Shown here: positions 25,734-33,198 of the stretch, in pieces
Layout: each line of letters begins with the position of its first letter
How positions within the stretch are numbered: position 1 is the stretch's first letter
NCBI GenBank assembly: GCA_903953565.1
Contig: CAJBKE010000058.1
Span: 1 to 45,182 of the forward strand
DNA length: 45,182 nucleotides
From: an uncultured Verrucomicrobiota bacterium
GTDB lineage: Bacteria; Verrucomicrobiota; Verrucomicrobiia; Chthoniobacterales; JACTMZ01
Direction of reading: 5' to 3'
Notes under the pieces: model-generated
Seen by the model: only the letters and a program-made list of their open reading frames with translations
Told to the model about the DNA's origin: nothing
Database searches by the model: none
Translations under genes and position numbers: made by a program

Positions 25734-26992
25734 TTCACTGCCGCAGGTATTCCACCGAGATCCCGGACCGAGTCGATGACCCTTTGCACGTCTTGGTCAG
25801 TCATAGACGGATAAAGGGGCAGACTCAGCGCGCGGGCATAAAAAGCTTCGGCGTTGGGACACTTGCCGGGCGCATAACCGAAGGTGCGCCGATACCAAGG
25901 CTGCAAATACACCGGGATGTAGAGAACTTGGGAGCCGACACCTTGATCTCGTAACTCCTGCATGACTTCCGTGCGCGTCTTGCCCAACCGCGCAAAGTCT
26001 ATTTGCACCGTATAAAGATGAAGGGAGAGGTCGACGAGACTGAAATTGAAATCAGAAGAAGTAGCGGGTAACGGGTCACCGCTAGCCAGTGAGGGAATCG
26101 TCAGGAATTCCAAGCTAGCGAAGGCTTCGTTATACTGCTGCGCGATTTCCTGACGGCGAGAGATGAATTCGGGTAAACGCTGTAATTGAGAGCGACCAAG
26201 CGCACACTGCAGATCAGTGATCCGGAAATTGAAGCCGAGATCCTGCATTTCATAATACCAAGGACCAACTTCGGAAAGCTGAGAGTTGCAAACTGAAGTA
26301 TGGTTGGTGCCATCGACTAGCCCGACGAAGTCGGATGGATTGCGGGTCACGCCATGGGCCCGCAGCAAACGAGCCTTTGCTGCCCACTCGTCGTTATCAG
26401 TCACCAAGATACCCCCTTCCCCGGTGGTCATGGTTTTGACCGGGTGAAACGAGAACGTGCTTATATCCGCCCACGGATGTCCGCCCAGCTTCCATGATTT
26501 GCCGTCGGCCTCAAAGCCTCCGCCGATGCCATGGCAGGCATCTTCAATCACATACGCTCCGCGACTTCGTGCAATCCGCGCGATTTCGGGCATGTTGCAC
26601 GGCACGCCCGCGTAGTCGACGGCAACAACCACTTTAGTGTCAGGCTTCCAGTGACTCTCCAACTTGCGCGGATCGAGATTATGAAACTCCGGATCGATGT
26701 CGATGAAGTCGGGTGTTGCGCCGACGTAGGCGGCTGCATTGGCCGAGGCCAGAAAAGTATTGGAACTCGTGACGACGCGGTCGCCATGTCCAATACCGAG
26801 AACTTTCATGGCAAGATGCAGCGCCGCCGTGGCATTGCAGACTGCGACGACATGCTTGGCCCCAACCCTTGCCGCGAACTCGCGCTCAAATAACTCGACT
26901 TCGGGCCCGCAGGTCAAAAAGTCAGAGCAGAGCGCACGTACGACGGCGTCGACGTCGCTCTCGTTGATGGAATGGCGCCCGTAGGGCAACAT
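25730..26992 (-). CDS. pseC: UDP-4-amino-4,6-dideoxy-N-acetyl-beta-L-altrosamine transaminase
   Basis: 420 residues. DegT/DnrJ/EryC1 PLP enzyme starting LPYGRHSINESDVDAV, with CNATAALHLAM, IEDACHGIGG, and SFHPVKTMTTGEGG supplying the PLP lysine. HTSVCNSQLSEVGPWYYEM and YNFRITDLQ-type (FNFRITDLQCALG) segments follow. Transfers an amino group from glutamate to C4 of the PseB product. Somewhat longer than the usual 375-390 residues, mainly from a stretch around 210-235 and 300-330. Shares a base with the pseB stop. Confidence 0.93.
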   Translation of the reverse strand: MLPYGRHSINESDVDAVVRALCSDFLTCGPEVELFEREFAARVGAKHVVAVCNATAALHLAMKVLGIGHGDRVVTSSNTFLASANAAAYVGATPDFIDIDPEFHNLDPRKLESHWKPDTKVVVAVDYAGVPCNMPEIARIARSRGAYVIEDACHGIGGGFEADGKSWKLGGHPWADISTFSFHPVKTMTTGEGGILVTDNDEWAAKARLLRAHGVTRNPSDFVGLVDGTNHTSVCNSQLSEVGPWYYEMQDLGFNFRITDLQCALGRSQLQRLPEFISRRQEIAQQYNEAFASLEFLTIPSLASGDPLPATSSDFNFSLVDLSLHLYTVQIDFARLGKTRTEVMQELRDQGVGSQVLYIPVYLQPWYRRTFGYAPGKCPNAEAFYARALSLPLYPSMTDQDVQRVIDSVRDLGGIPAAVK

Positions 26993-27981
26993 CAGATATT
27001 GCCGACCTTTGCGGCATTGTCACGAATCCACGCCTGGAGTTCAGCTTTGGTCATCCATTCGGAGTTGCTGTCGCTGGTGTAGCTGAAATCCTCCGAGACT
27101 TTTTTCCCGTTTTTAATGCGGTTCATGCAGTTTGACCAGTTGTGGATGGCGGGGAGGATCTTGTAGTGATGCTCGTATTCGTAGGTATAAAAGGAGTCCT
27201 CTGGGCCTATCATCTGCTCATGCACTTTTTCACCCGGTCGAATTCCGATGATCTCCTGTTCGGCGTTCGGAGCGACAGCTGCAGCAATATCAGTGACCTT
27301 CATGGATGGTATCTTCTTTACATAAATCTCCCCGCCTTCCATGTCCTCAAAGGCATGCCACACCAATTCCACCCCTTGCTCCAGAGAGATCATGAAGCGT
27401 GTCATGCGAGCGTTAGTGATCGGCAGCGTTCCTTTTTCCCGAAGCGACATGAAATAGGGAATTACTGATCCTCTTGACCCCATGACGTTACCATACCGCA
27501 CCACGGCGAACCGCGTATCGTGAGCCCCTGCATAAGAGTTGCCTGCAACAAACAACTTGTCTGCGGCCAGTTTGGTGGCCCCATATAGATTAATTGGACT
27601 ACTGGCCTTGTCGGTAGAGAGCGCAACGACCCTTTTCACTCTCTTGTCGATGCAGGCGTCGATCACATTCATTGCGCCCATCACGTTGGTCTTCACGCAC
27701 TCGAAGGGGTTGTATTCGGCCGTCGGGACGATTTTGGTGGCGGCGGCATGAACGACGTAATCGATACCGTCCAGAGCCCGGTAGAGACGTTCTCTGTCGC
27801 GGACATCACCGATAAAAAATCGCACCCGGGGATCACCTTCAAATTTCTTTGCCATCTCCCACTGCTTCATCTCATCTCGCGAGTAGACCACGATCCGCGC
27901 CGGGTTGAGCTTGGTGAGTGTCATGGAGACAAACATGTTTCCAAAAGATCCCGTCCCGCCGGTGACTAAAATTGATTTCAT
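26992..27981 (-). CDS. pseB: UDP-GlcNAc 4,6-dehydratase (inverting)
   Basis: 329 residues. LVTGGTGSFGNMFV, VYSRDEMKQWEMAKKF, VHAAATKIVPTAEYNPFECVKTN, ALSTDKASSPINLYGATKLAADKL with the catalytic Tyr-Lys. Soluble, single-domain enzyme that dehydrates UDP-GlcNAc with C5 inversion, the first committed step to pseudaminic acid. The active-site Tyr distinguishes it from the Met-containing membrane dehydratase at 3764-5635. First of the pse genes in transcription order, 18 bases after wzt. Confidence 0.95.
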   Translation of the reverse strand: MKSILVTGGTGSFGNMFVSMTLTKLNPARIVVYSRDEMKQWEMAKKFEGDPRVRFFIGDVRDRERLYRALDGIDYVVHAAATKIVPTAEYNPFECVKTNVMGAMNVIDACIDKRVKRVVALSTDKASSPINLYGATKLAADKLFVAGNSYAGAHDTRFAVVRYGNVMGSRGSVIPYFMSLREKGTLPITNARMTRFMISLEQGVELVWHAFEDMEGGEIYVKKIPSMKVTDIAAAVAPNAEQEIIGIRPGEKVHEQMIGPEDSFYTYEYEHHYKILPAIHNWSNCMNRIKNGKKVSEDFSYTSDSNSEWMTKAELQAWIRDNAAKVGNI

Positions 27982-27999
27982 CGGATATCCTGTGCTCTT

Positions 28000-29355
28000 C
28001 TAGGTTTTGGTTTCTACGTTGAAGTTGGTCGCCAAGGGCTGATAAGGAATGCCCGCCACTGGATTCCACGTCCAGGCAACATCAAAGTGACCGGCACGCA
28101 TGGCATAAACAAGAGCTTCGATCGAATCCTTTCGGCCGATCCAAAGATTCCATGAATATCGCCCAGCGTGGAGGAGCAACGGATCAATAGCGAAGCGAAG
28201 CACAGAGCGGCCCTTGGGAAGATCCCACGCGGTCCCGGTCCTCTCGAGGCTCCAATTCATAACTGGCCGCTCTTGCTGATCGTTAGCGGTGAAGGAGAGC
28301 GTTAGATTATGGATGATCTCAGAGCTTTCGACCTCTACCTCAACAGGGAAGGCTTCGCCATACCCTATCGGTTTCTCCTGAAGCCTGACCGTGGCTGCTT
28401 TGACAGGAGGGTAGATCTCGAAAACCGCGCCACCGTCGATCGATTCGGTGCCGTGATCCGTATTCAGGTTGTTGTAGGCCTCGATTCCTTTGATGGGATC
28501 CCGATAGAGACTCATCCGGCCATGCTGCATGAGAGCGACAGACCGGCAAATCGCGGCCACGAAGTCCATGCTGTGCGACACGAAAATAACAGCACTATTC
28601 TTGATGAGCTTGTTGATTCGGTGATAGCACTTATGCCTGAAGCGGGCATCGCCGACAGCAAGCACTTCATCTAATATCAGGACATCAGGATCCAGTGTCG
28701 TGGCGACCGCAAAACCCAACCTGACCTGCATGCCCGAACTGTAGTTCTGCACCGGCATGTCGATGAATTCTCCGATCTCAGCAAAGTCGATTATCTCGTC
28801 GATCTTCTCGTCGATTTCTTTTTTCGAAAGACCCAACACCGAACCATTGATGTAGATATTTTCCCGACCAGTTAGGATCGGATTGAACCCGGCTCCCAGA
28901 GCGATCAAAGCTCCAACCCGCCCGTTCATCTCGATCCGACCGTGATCGGGCTTGATCAAACCGTTGAGCATTTTCAGCAGCGTGGTCTTCCCTGCCCCAT
29001 TATGGCCGATCAGTCCGAGGCATTCGCCGCGGCGCAGTTCAAAGCTCACATCTCTCACCGCATAGAACTCTCCTTCGCGCAGATCTTCATCTCGCGCCGC
29101 CACCGCGGGGGTATAAGGGATATGGGAGATGGAGGATTGCGCCCCATCTACCATCTCCAATCTCCTATCTTCCGCGATATCGCGTCGCCCGAAGGGCGAC
29201 AATTCCCCCGCGATATCGCACAGCCCATACCAAAGCGATCGCTTCAACGAACGGCAGAATTTCTTTGAGACGCCCTCGACCTTGACCAAGACTTCTTGGT
29301 CTGCAGTCAAGGAAGCGACGTGTTGCGAGTTTGTTATGACTCGTCTGGAATTCAT
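28000..29355 (-). CDS. wzt: Polysaccharide ABC exporter ATPase with C-terminal cargo domain
   Basis: 451 residues from ATG 29355. N-terminal ABC domain with Walker A GHNGAGKTT, signature YSSGMQVRLGFAVAT and Walker B VLILDEVLAVGD, then HSMDFVAAICRSV. A C-terminal domain of about 150 residues (from EIYPPVKAATV) matches the Wzt glycan-binding extension. Between KRSLWYGLCDIAGELS and GEFYAVRDVSF there is a longer than usual insert (about residues 48-92) encoded by repeat DNA with palindromes (29174-29219). With wzm it exports lipid-linked glycan across the inner membrane. Confidence 0.92.
   Translation of the reverse strand: MNSRRVITNSQHVASLTADQEVLVKVEGVSKKFCRSLKRSLWYGLCDIAGELSPFGRRDIAEDRRLEMVDGAQSSISHIPYTPAVAARDEDLREGEFYAVRDVSFELRRGECLGLIGHNGAGKTTLLKMLNGLIKPDHGRIEMNGRVGALIALGAGFNPILTGRENIYINGSVLGLSKKEIDEKIDEIIDFAEIGEFIDMPVQNYSSGMQVRLGFAVATTLDPDVLILDEVLAVGDARFRHKCYHRINKLIKNSAVIFVSHSMDFVAAICRSVALMQHGRMSLYRDPIKGIEAYNNLNTDHGTESIDGGAVFEIYPPVKAATVRLQEKPIGYGEAFPVEVEVESSEIIHNLTLSFTANDQQERPVMNWSLERTGTAWDLPKGRSVLRFAIDPLLLHAGRYSWNLWIGRKDSIEALVYAMRAGHFDVAWTWNPVAGIPYQPLATNFNVETKT
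29174..29219. repeat. Palindromic repeat cassette inside the wzt reading frame
   Basis: Two identical palindromes GCGATATCGC (29174-29183 and 29210-29219) flank the hairpin GTCGCCC-GAA-GGGCGAC (29184-29200). The hairpin resembles the GAA-loop hairpins at 30289 and 31101. It encodes DIAGELSPFGRRDIAED in Wzt, giving a DIA repeat in the protein. Likely an inserted or expanded repeat tolerated in frame. Confidence 0.7.
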
Positions 29356-29396
29356 CAAGTTACTTTTAGCTTTAACCCGCCACGACTGAGCTTCGC

Positions 29397-30248
29397 TCAG
29401 CCCCCCATCCTTTCAATCAAATGCGGCATGGCGATACGGAACCCGATAAGGCCTAGCAGAATCACGATTAGCGAACCAGCGGTGACGAGGAAAAACGGAC
29501 CTAGAACGGACAAAGGCTGCGCTGTCAGACATTCCCGAGCTGTGATGATGAGGGGCGAGATCGGATTCCACGTGGCCAACCAACCGGCAATCCCGCCCGT
29601 CTGCGGGGGGTAAACCACGGGCGTCAGCAGCATCCAGAATCCGGCGACAATCGGAATGGCGCGAGCTGCATCACCGTAAAGACTGGAAATAGGGGTGATG
29701 AACACACCGATGGCAAAACCGGCTGCCAACAACCCAAGGATGGCAACAGGCAAAAATGCCAAGCTTGGGCTAACAGGGATGCGCCAAAGGATCACCACCG
29801 CAGCGATCAAGACCAGGCGAATCGCCGCGTTAAACAGCACCATGTAAAAGCCACCCATGAGCACCGCTTCGCGGGGAAAATTTATTTTCACAAGCATCGC
29901 TTTCGCTGCGCCGAACGATGCCGAGGGACTGACTAACGCATCGACGAAGATCTGCCACAACAAGGTCCCCGTGAGGGCAAAGGCCGCATAGGGAACGCCG
30001 ACTACCTCGATACGCGTGATACCCTGCGACTGGAGAAAGATAAAGGTGGCAGCGGCAACAAGAGGCGGAAGAAAGGCCCAGACATAACCCAAAAGCGTCT
30101 GACGATATCCGGCCCGCAGATCGCGCAAAAACAACCGCCAAGCTAACTCACGACCCGCCCATACGTCCTGCGCGATCTCGCGCAGCATGACGACCGGATG
30201 CCTGAGCAGCGGTTCAGGTGTGTAGACTTTGCGATGAATTGATGTCAT
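29397..30248 (-). CDS. wzm: Polysaccharide ABC exporter permease
   Basis: 283 residues. ABC-2 type permease: cytoplasmic N-terminus with LFLRDLRAGYRQTLLGYVWAFLPPL (the amphipathic interface and first helix), then about six membrane segments including FALTGTLLWQIFVDAL and FWMLLTPVVYPP. NPISPLI is a common motif of Wzm. Pairs with Wzt 41 bases downstream. First gene of the polysaccharide locus in transcription order; upstream lies a purine-rich spacer (30249-30390) with one flanking repeat of the toxin-antitoxin module, with no clear promoter. Confidence 0.92.
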   Translation of the reverse strand: MTSIHRKVYTPEPLLRHPVVMLREIAQDVWAGRELAWRLFLRDLRAGYRQTLLGYVWAFLPPLVAAATFIFLQSQGITRIEVVGVPYAAFALTGTLLWQIFVDALVSPSASFGAAKAMLVKINFPREAVLMGGFYMVLFNAAIRLVLIAAVVILWRIPVSPSLAFLPVAILGLLAAGFAIGVFITPISSLYGDAARAIPIVAGFWMLLTPVVYPPQTGGIAGWLATWNPISPLIITARECLTAQPLSVLGPFFLVTAGSLIVILLGLIGFRIAMPHLIERMGG

Positions 30249-30283
30249 TGGAACAAAGCATTTGCCGCGAGGAAGGACAAAGG

Positions 30284-30311
30284 GACGAGCGCCGAAGGCG
30301 CAGTGACGGGT
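30284..30311 (+). repeat. Left copy of a 28-bp direct repeat around the toxin-antitoxin module
   Basis: Matches 31096-31123 at 25 of 28 positions in the same orientation. The core is GCGCC-GAA-GGCGC (30289-30301), a perfect 5-bp stem with GAA loop, followed by a GTGxCGGGT-type end. It lies between wzm and the PIN toxin. Confidence 0.8.
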
Positions 30312-30390
30312 GACGAACAGCAGAAAGACAAACGGGTAAAAGGTGGGAAGGTAAGAAAGTGAGAAGGTGAGAGGGAGTATAATTCGAAGA

Positions 30391-30807
30391 CTACAGCTTC
30401 AATGGTAGTTCGAGCGGCAGGTCAGTCATAATCGAATAATCGCGTATGTTGAGTGTTACGATGCACGCTGCTCCGAAGATTTCGGCTGTGCGCGCATGCA
30501 GGAAGTCGTGGAAATTTCCGCCGCGAATACCCTGTTTACTTGCGGCGGCTTCAGCAGCTTCAAGAGTTTGCTGACCGGATAATTCGCGGAAGACGAGCTG
30601 AGCGAACAACCGCTTCGCTTCCTTGGCCGCGTCGGCCGGTGAGAGGTTTCGTTTCACCAACTCTCCCTGCGGCGTGCGATAGACCAAGCCCCGGCCCGTT
30701 TGGATGGAGATCCACTCGGCAACCGCGTGGGGACGCGTCATGCCACCAGCTGGCGCCCACCCCTCTTTCCAAGCCCGCAGCAAGGCGGACGTGTCGTAAT
30801 ACTTCAC
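30391..30807 (-). CDS. PIN-domain toxin (VapC-like ribonuclease)
   Basis: 138 residues, full length. First acidic residue in KYYDTSALL, conserved Glu in HAVAEWIS, later acids in NFHDFLHARTAEIFGA and VTLNIRDYSIM: the PIN active site appears complete. PIN toxins cleave RNA, often tRNA. The start overlaps the antitoxin stop as ATGA, the usual order. Intact in contrast to the frameshifted toxin at 6276-6661. The exact target is unknown. Confidence 0.85.
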   Translation of the reverse strand: MKYYDTSALLRAWKEGWAPAGGMTRPHAVAEWISIQTGRGLVYRTPQGELVKRNLSPADAAKEAKRLFAQLVFRELSGQQTLEAAEAAASKQGIRGGNFHDFLHARTAEIFGAACIVTLNIRDYSIMTDLPLELPLKL

Positions 30808-31052
30808 GGGTCGAGATGCACAACCTCGTCTTCACGAGCCTCGGCAATAGCGGCAAGGATGGACTCATCATCAAGCATGCCGCTGGCACGTGCGTCTGCG
30901 GGACTCACGGTAACCGTGGGCATAAAGGGCACGATGCGAGCCACCGGTTTGCCGAAGTCAGTGAGAATAACCTCTTCACCCCCATGGATGACAGGACGGA
31001 CGATCCGTCGGGTTTCCCTGTGCAACTCAGAGAGCGTGGCTTGCATGTGCAT
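30804..31052 (-). CDS. Phd/YefM-family antitoxin
   Basis: 82 residues from ATG 31052 or 80 from the second ATG at 31046. QATLSELHRETRRIV and EEVILTDFGKPVARIVP fit the family's DNA-binding fold; the tail MLDDESILAAIAEAREDEVV would wrap the toxin. A promoter-like sequence ends exactly at the first ATG, so translation from 31046 on a leaderless or near-leaderless transcript is plausible. Expected to neutralise the PIN toxin and repress the operon through the adjacent inverted repeat. Confidence 0.87.
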   Translation of the reverse strand: MHMQATLSELHRETRRIVRPVIHGGEEVILTDFGKPVARIVPFMPTVTVSPADARASGMLDDESILAAIAEAREDEVVHLDP

Positions 31053-31080
31053 AAAATACGTAAAGTATGTATTTTGTCAA
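31053..31080 (-). promoter_or_regulatory. Promoter with overlapping inverted repeat for the antitoxin-toxin pair
   Basis: On the reverse strand: TTGACA (31080-31075), 16-base spacer, TATTTT (31058-31053), then the ATG at 31052. An inverted repeat AAAATAC/GTATTTT (31053-31059 and 31069-31075) overlaps the -10 and spacer, with an inner ATAC/GTAT. This is the expected place for an autorepression operator. Confidence 0.65.
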
Positions 31081-31095
31081 TGCAAGAGACGAAGA

Positions 31096-31123
31096 GACTA
31101 GCGCCGAAGGCGCGGTGGCGGGT
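31096..31123 (+). repeat. Right copy of the 28-bp direct repeat around the toxin-antitoxin module
   Basis: Same orientation as 30284-30311, 25 of 28 identical, with the same GCGCC-GAA-GGCGC hairpin at 31101-31113. Lies just upstream of the antitoxin promoter and next to the end of the RelB-like remnant. Confidence 0.8.
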
Positions 31124-31136
31124 TGCTGGTTAAAGG

Positions 31137-31265
31137 TCAGAGACAGATGCCTGGGGTCTTAGGTCGGATATCAGTGAGATCGAAGGGCACGCCGTTGCGG
31201 AGTTCGATCTGGGCCAGCAGCATGTTGAAAGCATCTCCGGGCTTGAGGCCCAAGCTGCCGCCCTT
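31137..31265 (-). pseudogene. RelB/DinJ-type antitoxin C-terminal remnant
   Basis: A reverse frame ending at TGA 31137 reads LGLKPGDAFNMLLAQIELRNGVPFDL, very like the DinJ/RelB pattern LGLSxxDAINxFLxQIxLxxGLPFD. Upstream the frame meets a stop within about 15 codons of the motif (near 31300) and no antitoxin N-terminus is present in any frame I read. No RelE-like toxin follows. The rest of 31053-31450 shows only repeats and no supported gene. Confidence 0.5.
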
Positions 31266-31450
31266 GGTCGGGGCGGCCAGACCGGGCGATTTTCAAGATG
31301 TGGGGTTCCGACATTTGGCTTTGCGCTTCGGCGAGTCGGGCGGCGAAGCGATTGGTGGCTAAAGTTTAAACACCCGGGGGGCTGATAGACCAGACAAGGG
31401 TGTGGGAGTGGGTGCGTTGGCCACCGCCCCTTGCCGGCGCGGATCGCAGG

Positions 31451-32113
31451 TCAGAATTTGACCGGGGCGATGGATTCGTCGAAGAGTTTGCAGCCGGGGT
31501 CGAGGTAGATGGAGCGGGCGGCTTGGAGGTGTTTCTTCGCGGTTTTTTCGTCGCCGGCTTTGCGGGCGATCATGGCTTGGGCGTAATACCAGGCAGGCGT
31601 GCCGCCGGCGGGGATGAGACCGTCGGCAATTTTTTTCGCGTCCTCATCGCGGTCGAGTTTGAGTTGGCAGACAAGGATTTTGAAACGGACGAGTTCGTTG
31701 CGCGGGTCACGACGGCGCATGCTCTGGAAGGTTTCGAGGGCGCCGGCAATGTCTCCGGAGAGAAATTGGACTTCGCCGAGGTTGAAGGCGGCGGGGAAGT
31801 AATTCCGGTCCGTGGCGAGGATGGCATTGAACAAATCGAGCGCTTCTTGGTAGCGGCCCATTTTGGTGAGGATGGCTCCGCGCAGGTTGAGGACGCTGAG
31901 ATCCTGAGCCGCCGGGCCCTGAAGCGCCTCCAACCGGTCGAACGCTGCCTGGTATTCGCCCGCTTCGTAATGCTTGGTCGATTGGCGCAGGACCATGGCC
32001 AAACGCCGTTGCATGAGGAGCGGGTCTTCGGGACGGGCGGCTGGCTGCTCTTGGGCCAACGCGGGTCCGAGCACCACGGCGAAGAAGAGCAGGCCGGCGG
32101 CCGCGCGGTTCAT
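31451..32113 (-). CDS. Secreted TPR-repeat protein of the suc operon
   Basis: 220 residues. N-terminal signal peptide ([20 protein letters not shown], cleavage likely after ALA). Mature part has tandem TPR units: [67 protein letters not shown], and [15 protein letters not shown]. TPRs bind proteins, so a periplasmic scaffold or assembly role is possible; no function is known to me. The start overlaps the sucB stop as ATGA, an odd pairing of a periplasmic protein with a cytoplasmic enzyme complex. Confidence 0.8.
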   Translation of the reverse strand: MNRAAAGLLFFAVVLGPALAQEQPAARPEDPLLMQRRLAMVLRQSTKHYEAGEYQAAFDRLEALQGPAAQDLSVLNLRGAILTKMGRYQEALDLFNAILATDRNYFPAAFNLGEVQFLSGDIAGALETFQSMRRRDPRNELVRFKILVCQLKLDRDEDAKKIADGLIPAGGTPAWYYAQAMIARKAGDEKTAKKHLQAARSIYLDPGCKLFDESIAPVKF

Positions 32114-33186
32114 TTGCTTTCCCCGAGGAAAAGCCGCACCGGGTTCTCGATGGCCTCTTTGACGCGGACGAGGAAAGTGACAGCCTCTTTGCCGTCGACC
32201 ACGCGGTGGTCGTAGCTGAGGGCGAGATACATCATCGGGCGGATGACGACTTGGCCGTCGAGGGCGACGGGGCGTTCCTGGATTTTGTGCATGCCGAGGA
32301 TGCCGCTTTGGGGCGGATTGAGAATCGGCGTGCTGAGGAGCGATCCGTAGACACCGCCATTGGAAATGGTGAAGACGCCGCCCTGCAGATCCTCGATGGT
32401 GATGGCGCCGTCGCGGGCTTTTTTGGCGTAGAAGGCGAGATCCTGCTCCAACTCGGGAAAAGTTTTGCGATCGGCGTCGCGGATGACCGGCACAATGAGT
32501 CCGCGCTCGGTGCCGACGGCGACGCCGATGTCATAAAAATGATTCCGCACCAACTCGTCGCCGTCGAGGCGGGAGTTGATCTGGGGCTCGCTCTTCAGCG
32601 CATCGACCACGGCTTTGATGAAGAATGACATGAAGCCGAGCTTGATGCCGTATTTGGCTTGGAACGTTTCCTGCACATCGGCGCGCAATTTCATGACGGC
32701 CGACATGTCGCACTCGTTGAAGGTGGTGAGAATGGCGGCGTTGCGCTGGGCGGCGACCAACTGGGTGGAGATCTTTTTGCGGAGGGGGGAAAGTTTTTTG
32801 CGGGTGACGCGGCGTTCCTGAGGTTCGAGCTCGACGGGAGATGAAGGTGCGGGAGTCGAAGTCGGTGGGGCAGAGGGAGCGACAGAAACGACCGGCGCCG
32901 GAGACGGCGCCGCTACAGGGGCAGGCGCGGCAGGGGCGCTTGCGGGTTCGGGGGCTTCTTCGATCAGGCCGACGACTTCGCCGATTTTCACTTCGGTGTC
33001 GGCGGGCGCCTTGATGCGGACGATGCCGGCGGATTGGGCGGCGACTTCGGTCGAGACTTTGTCGGTGTCGAGCGTGAAGAGAAGGTCGCCGGTGCGCACA
33101 TATTCGCCGTCTTGGCGGTGCCAGAGGGAAATGATTCCGGAGGAGATGGATTCCCCGACGGCGGGGACCTTGATTTCGGCGCTCAT
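32110..33186 (-). CDS. sucB: Dihydrolipoyllysine succinyltransferase, E2 of 2-oxoglutarate dehydrogenase
   Basis: 358 residues. Lipoyl domain at 1-77 with lipoyl-Lys in DTDKVSTEV. An Ala/Pro linker (about 78-122) leads straight to the catalytic domain [49 protein letters not shown], and the active site [17 protein letters not shown] and GGVYGS favour the succinyl over the acetyl enzyme. There is no peripheral subunit-binding domain between linker and core, which explains the short length (about 400 is usual in bacteria). 12 bases downstream of sucA. Transfers the succinyl group to CoA. Confidence 0.93.
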   Translation of the reverse strand: MSAEIKVPAVGESISSGIISLWHRQDGEYVRTGDLLFTLDTDKVSTEVAAQSAGIVRIKAPADTEVKIGEVVGLIEEAPEPASAPAAPAPVAAPSPAPVVSVAPSAPPTSTPAPSSPVELEPQERRVTRKKLSPLRKKISTQLVAAQRNAAILTTFNECDMSAVMKLRADVQETFQAKYGIKLGFMSFFIKAVVDALKSEPQINSRLDGDELVRNHFYDIGVAVGTERGLIVPVIRDADRKTFPELEQDLAFYAKKARDGAITIEDLQGGVFTISNGGVYGSLLSTPILNPPQSGILGMHKIQERPVALDGQVVIRPMMYLALSYDHRVVDGKEAVTFLVRVKEAIENPVRLFLGESK

Positions 33187-33198
33187 GAACGGGTGAGA

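Noticed and set aside
31123-31362. 79-codon plus-strand frame in the spacer right of the antitoxin
   Set aside because: The opposite strand gives a recognisable RelB-type motif; the plus-strand translation has no motif.
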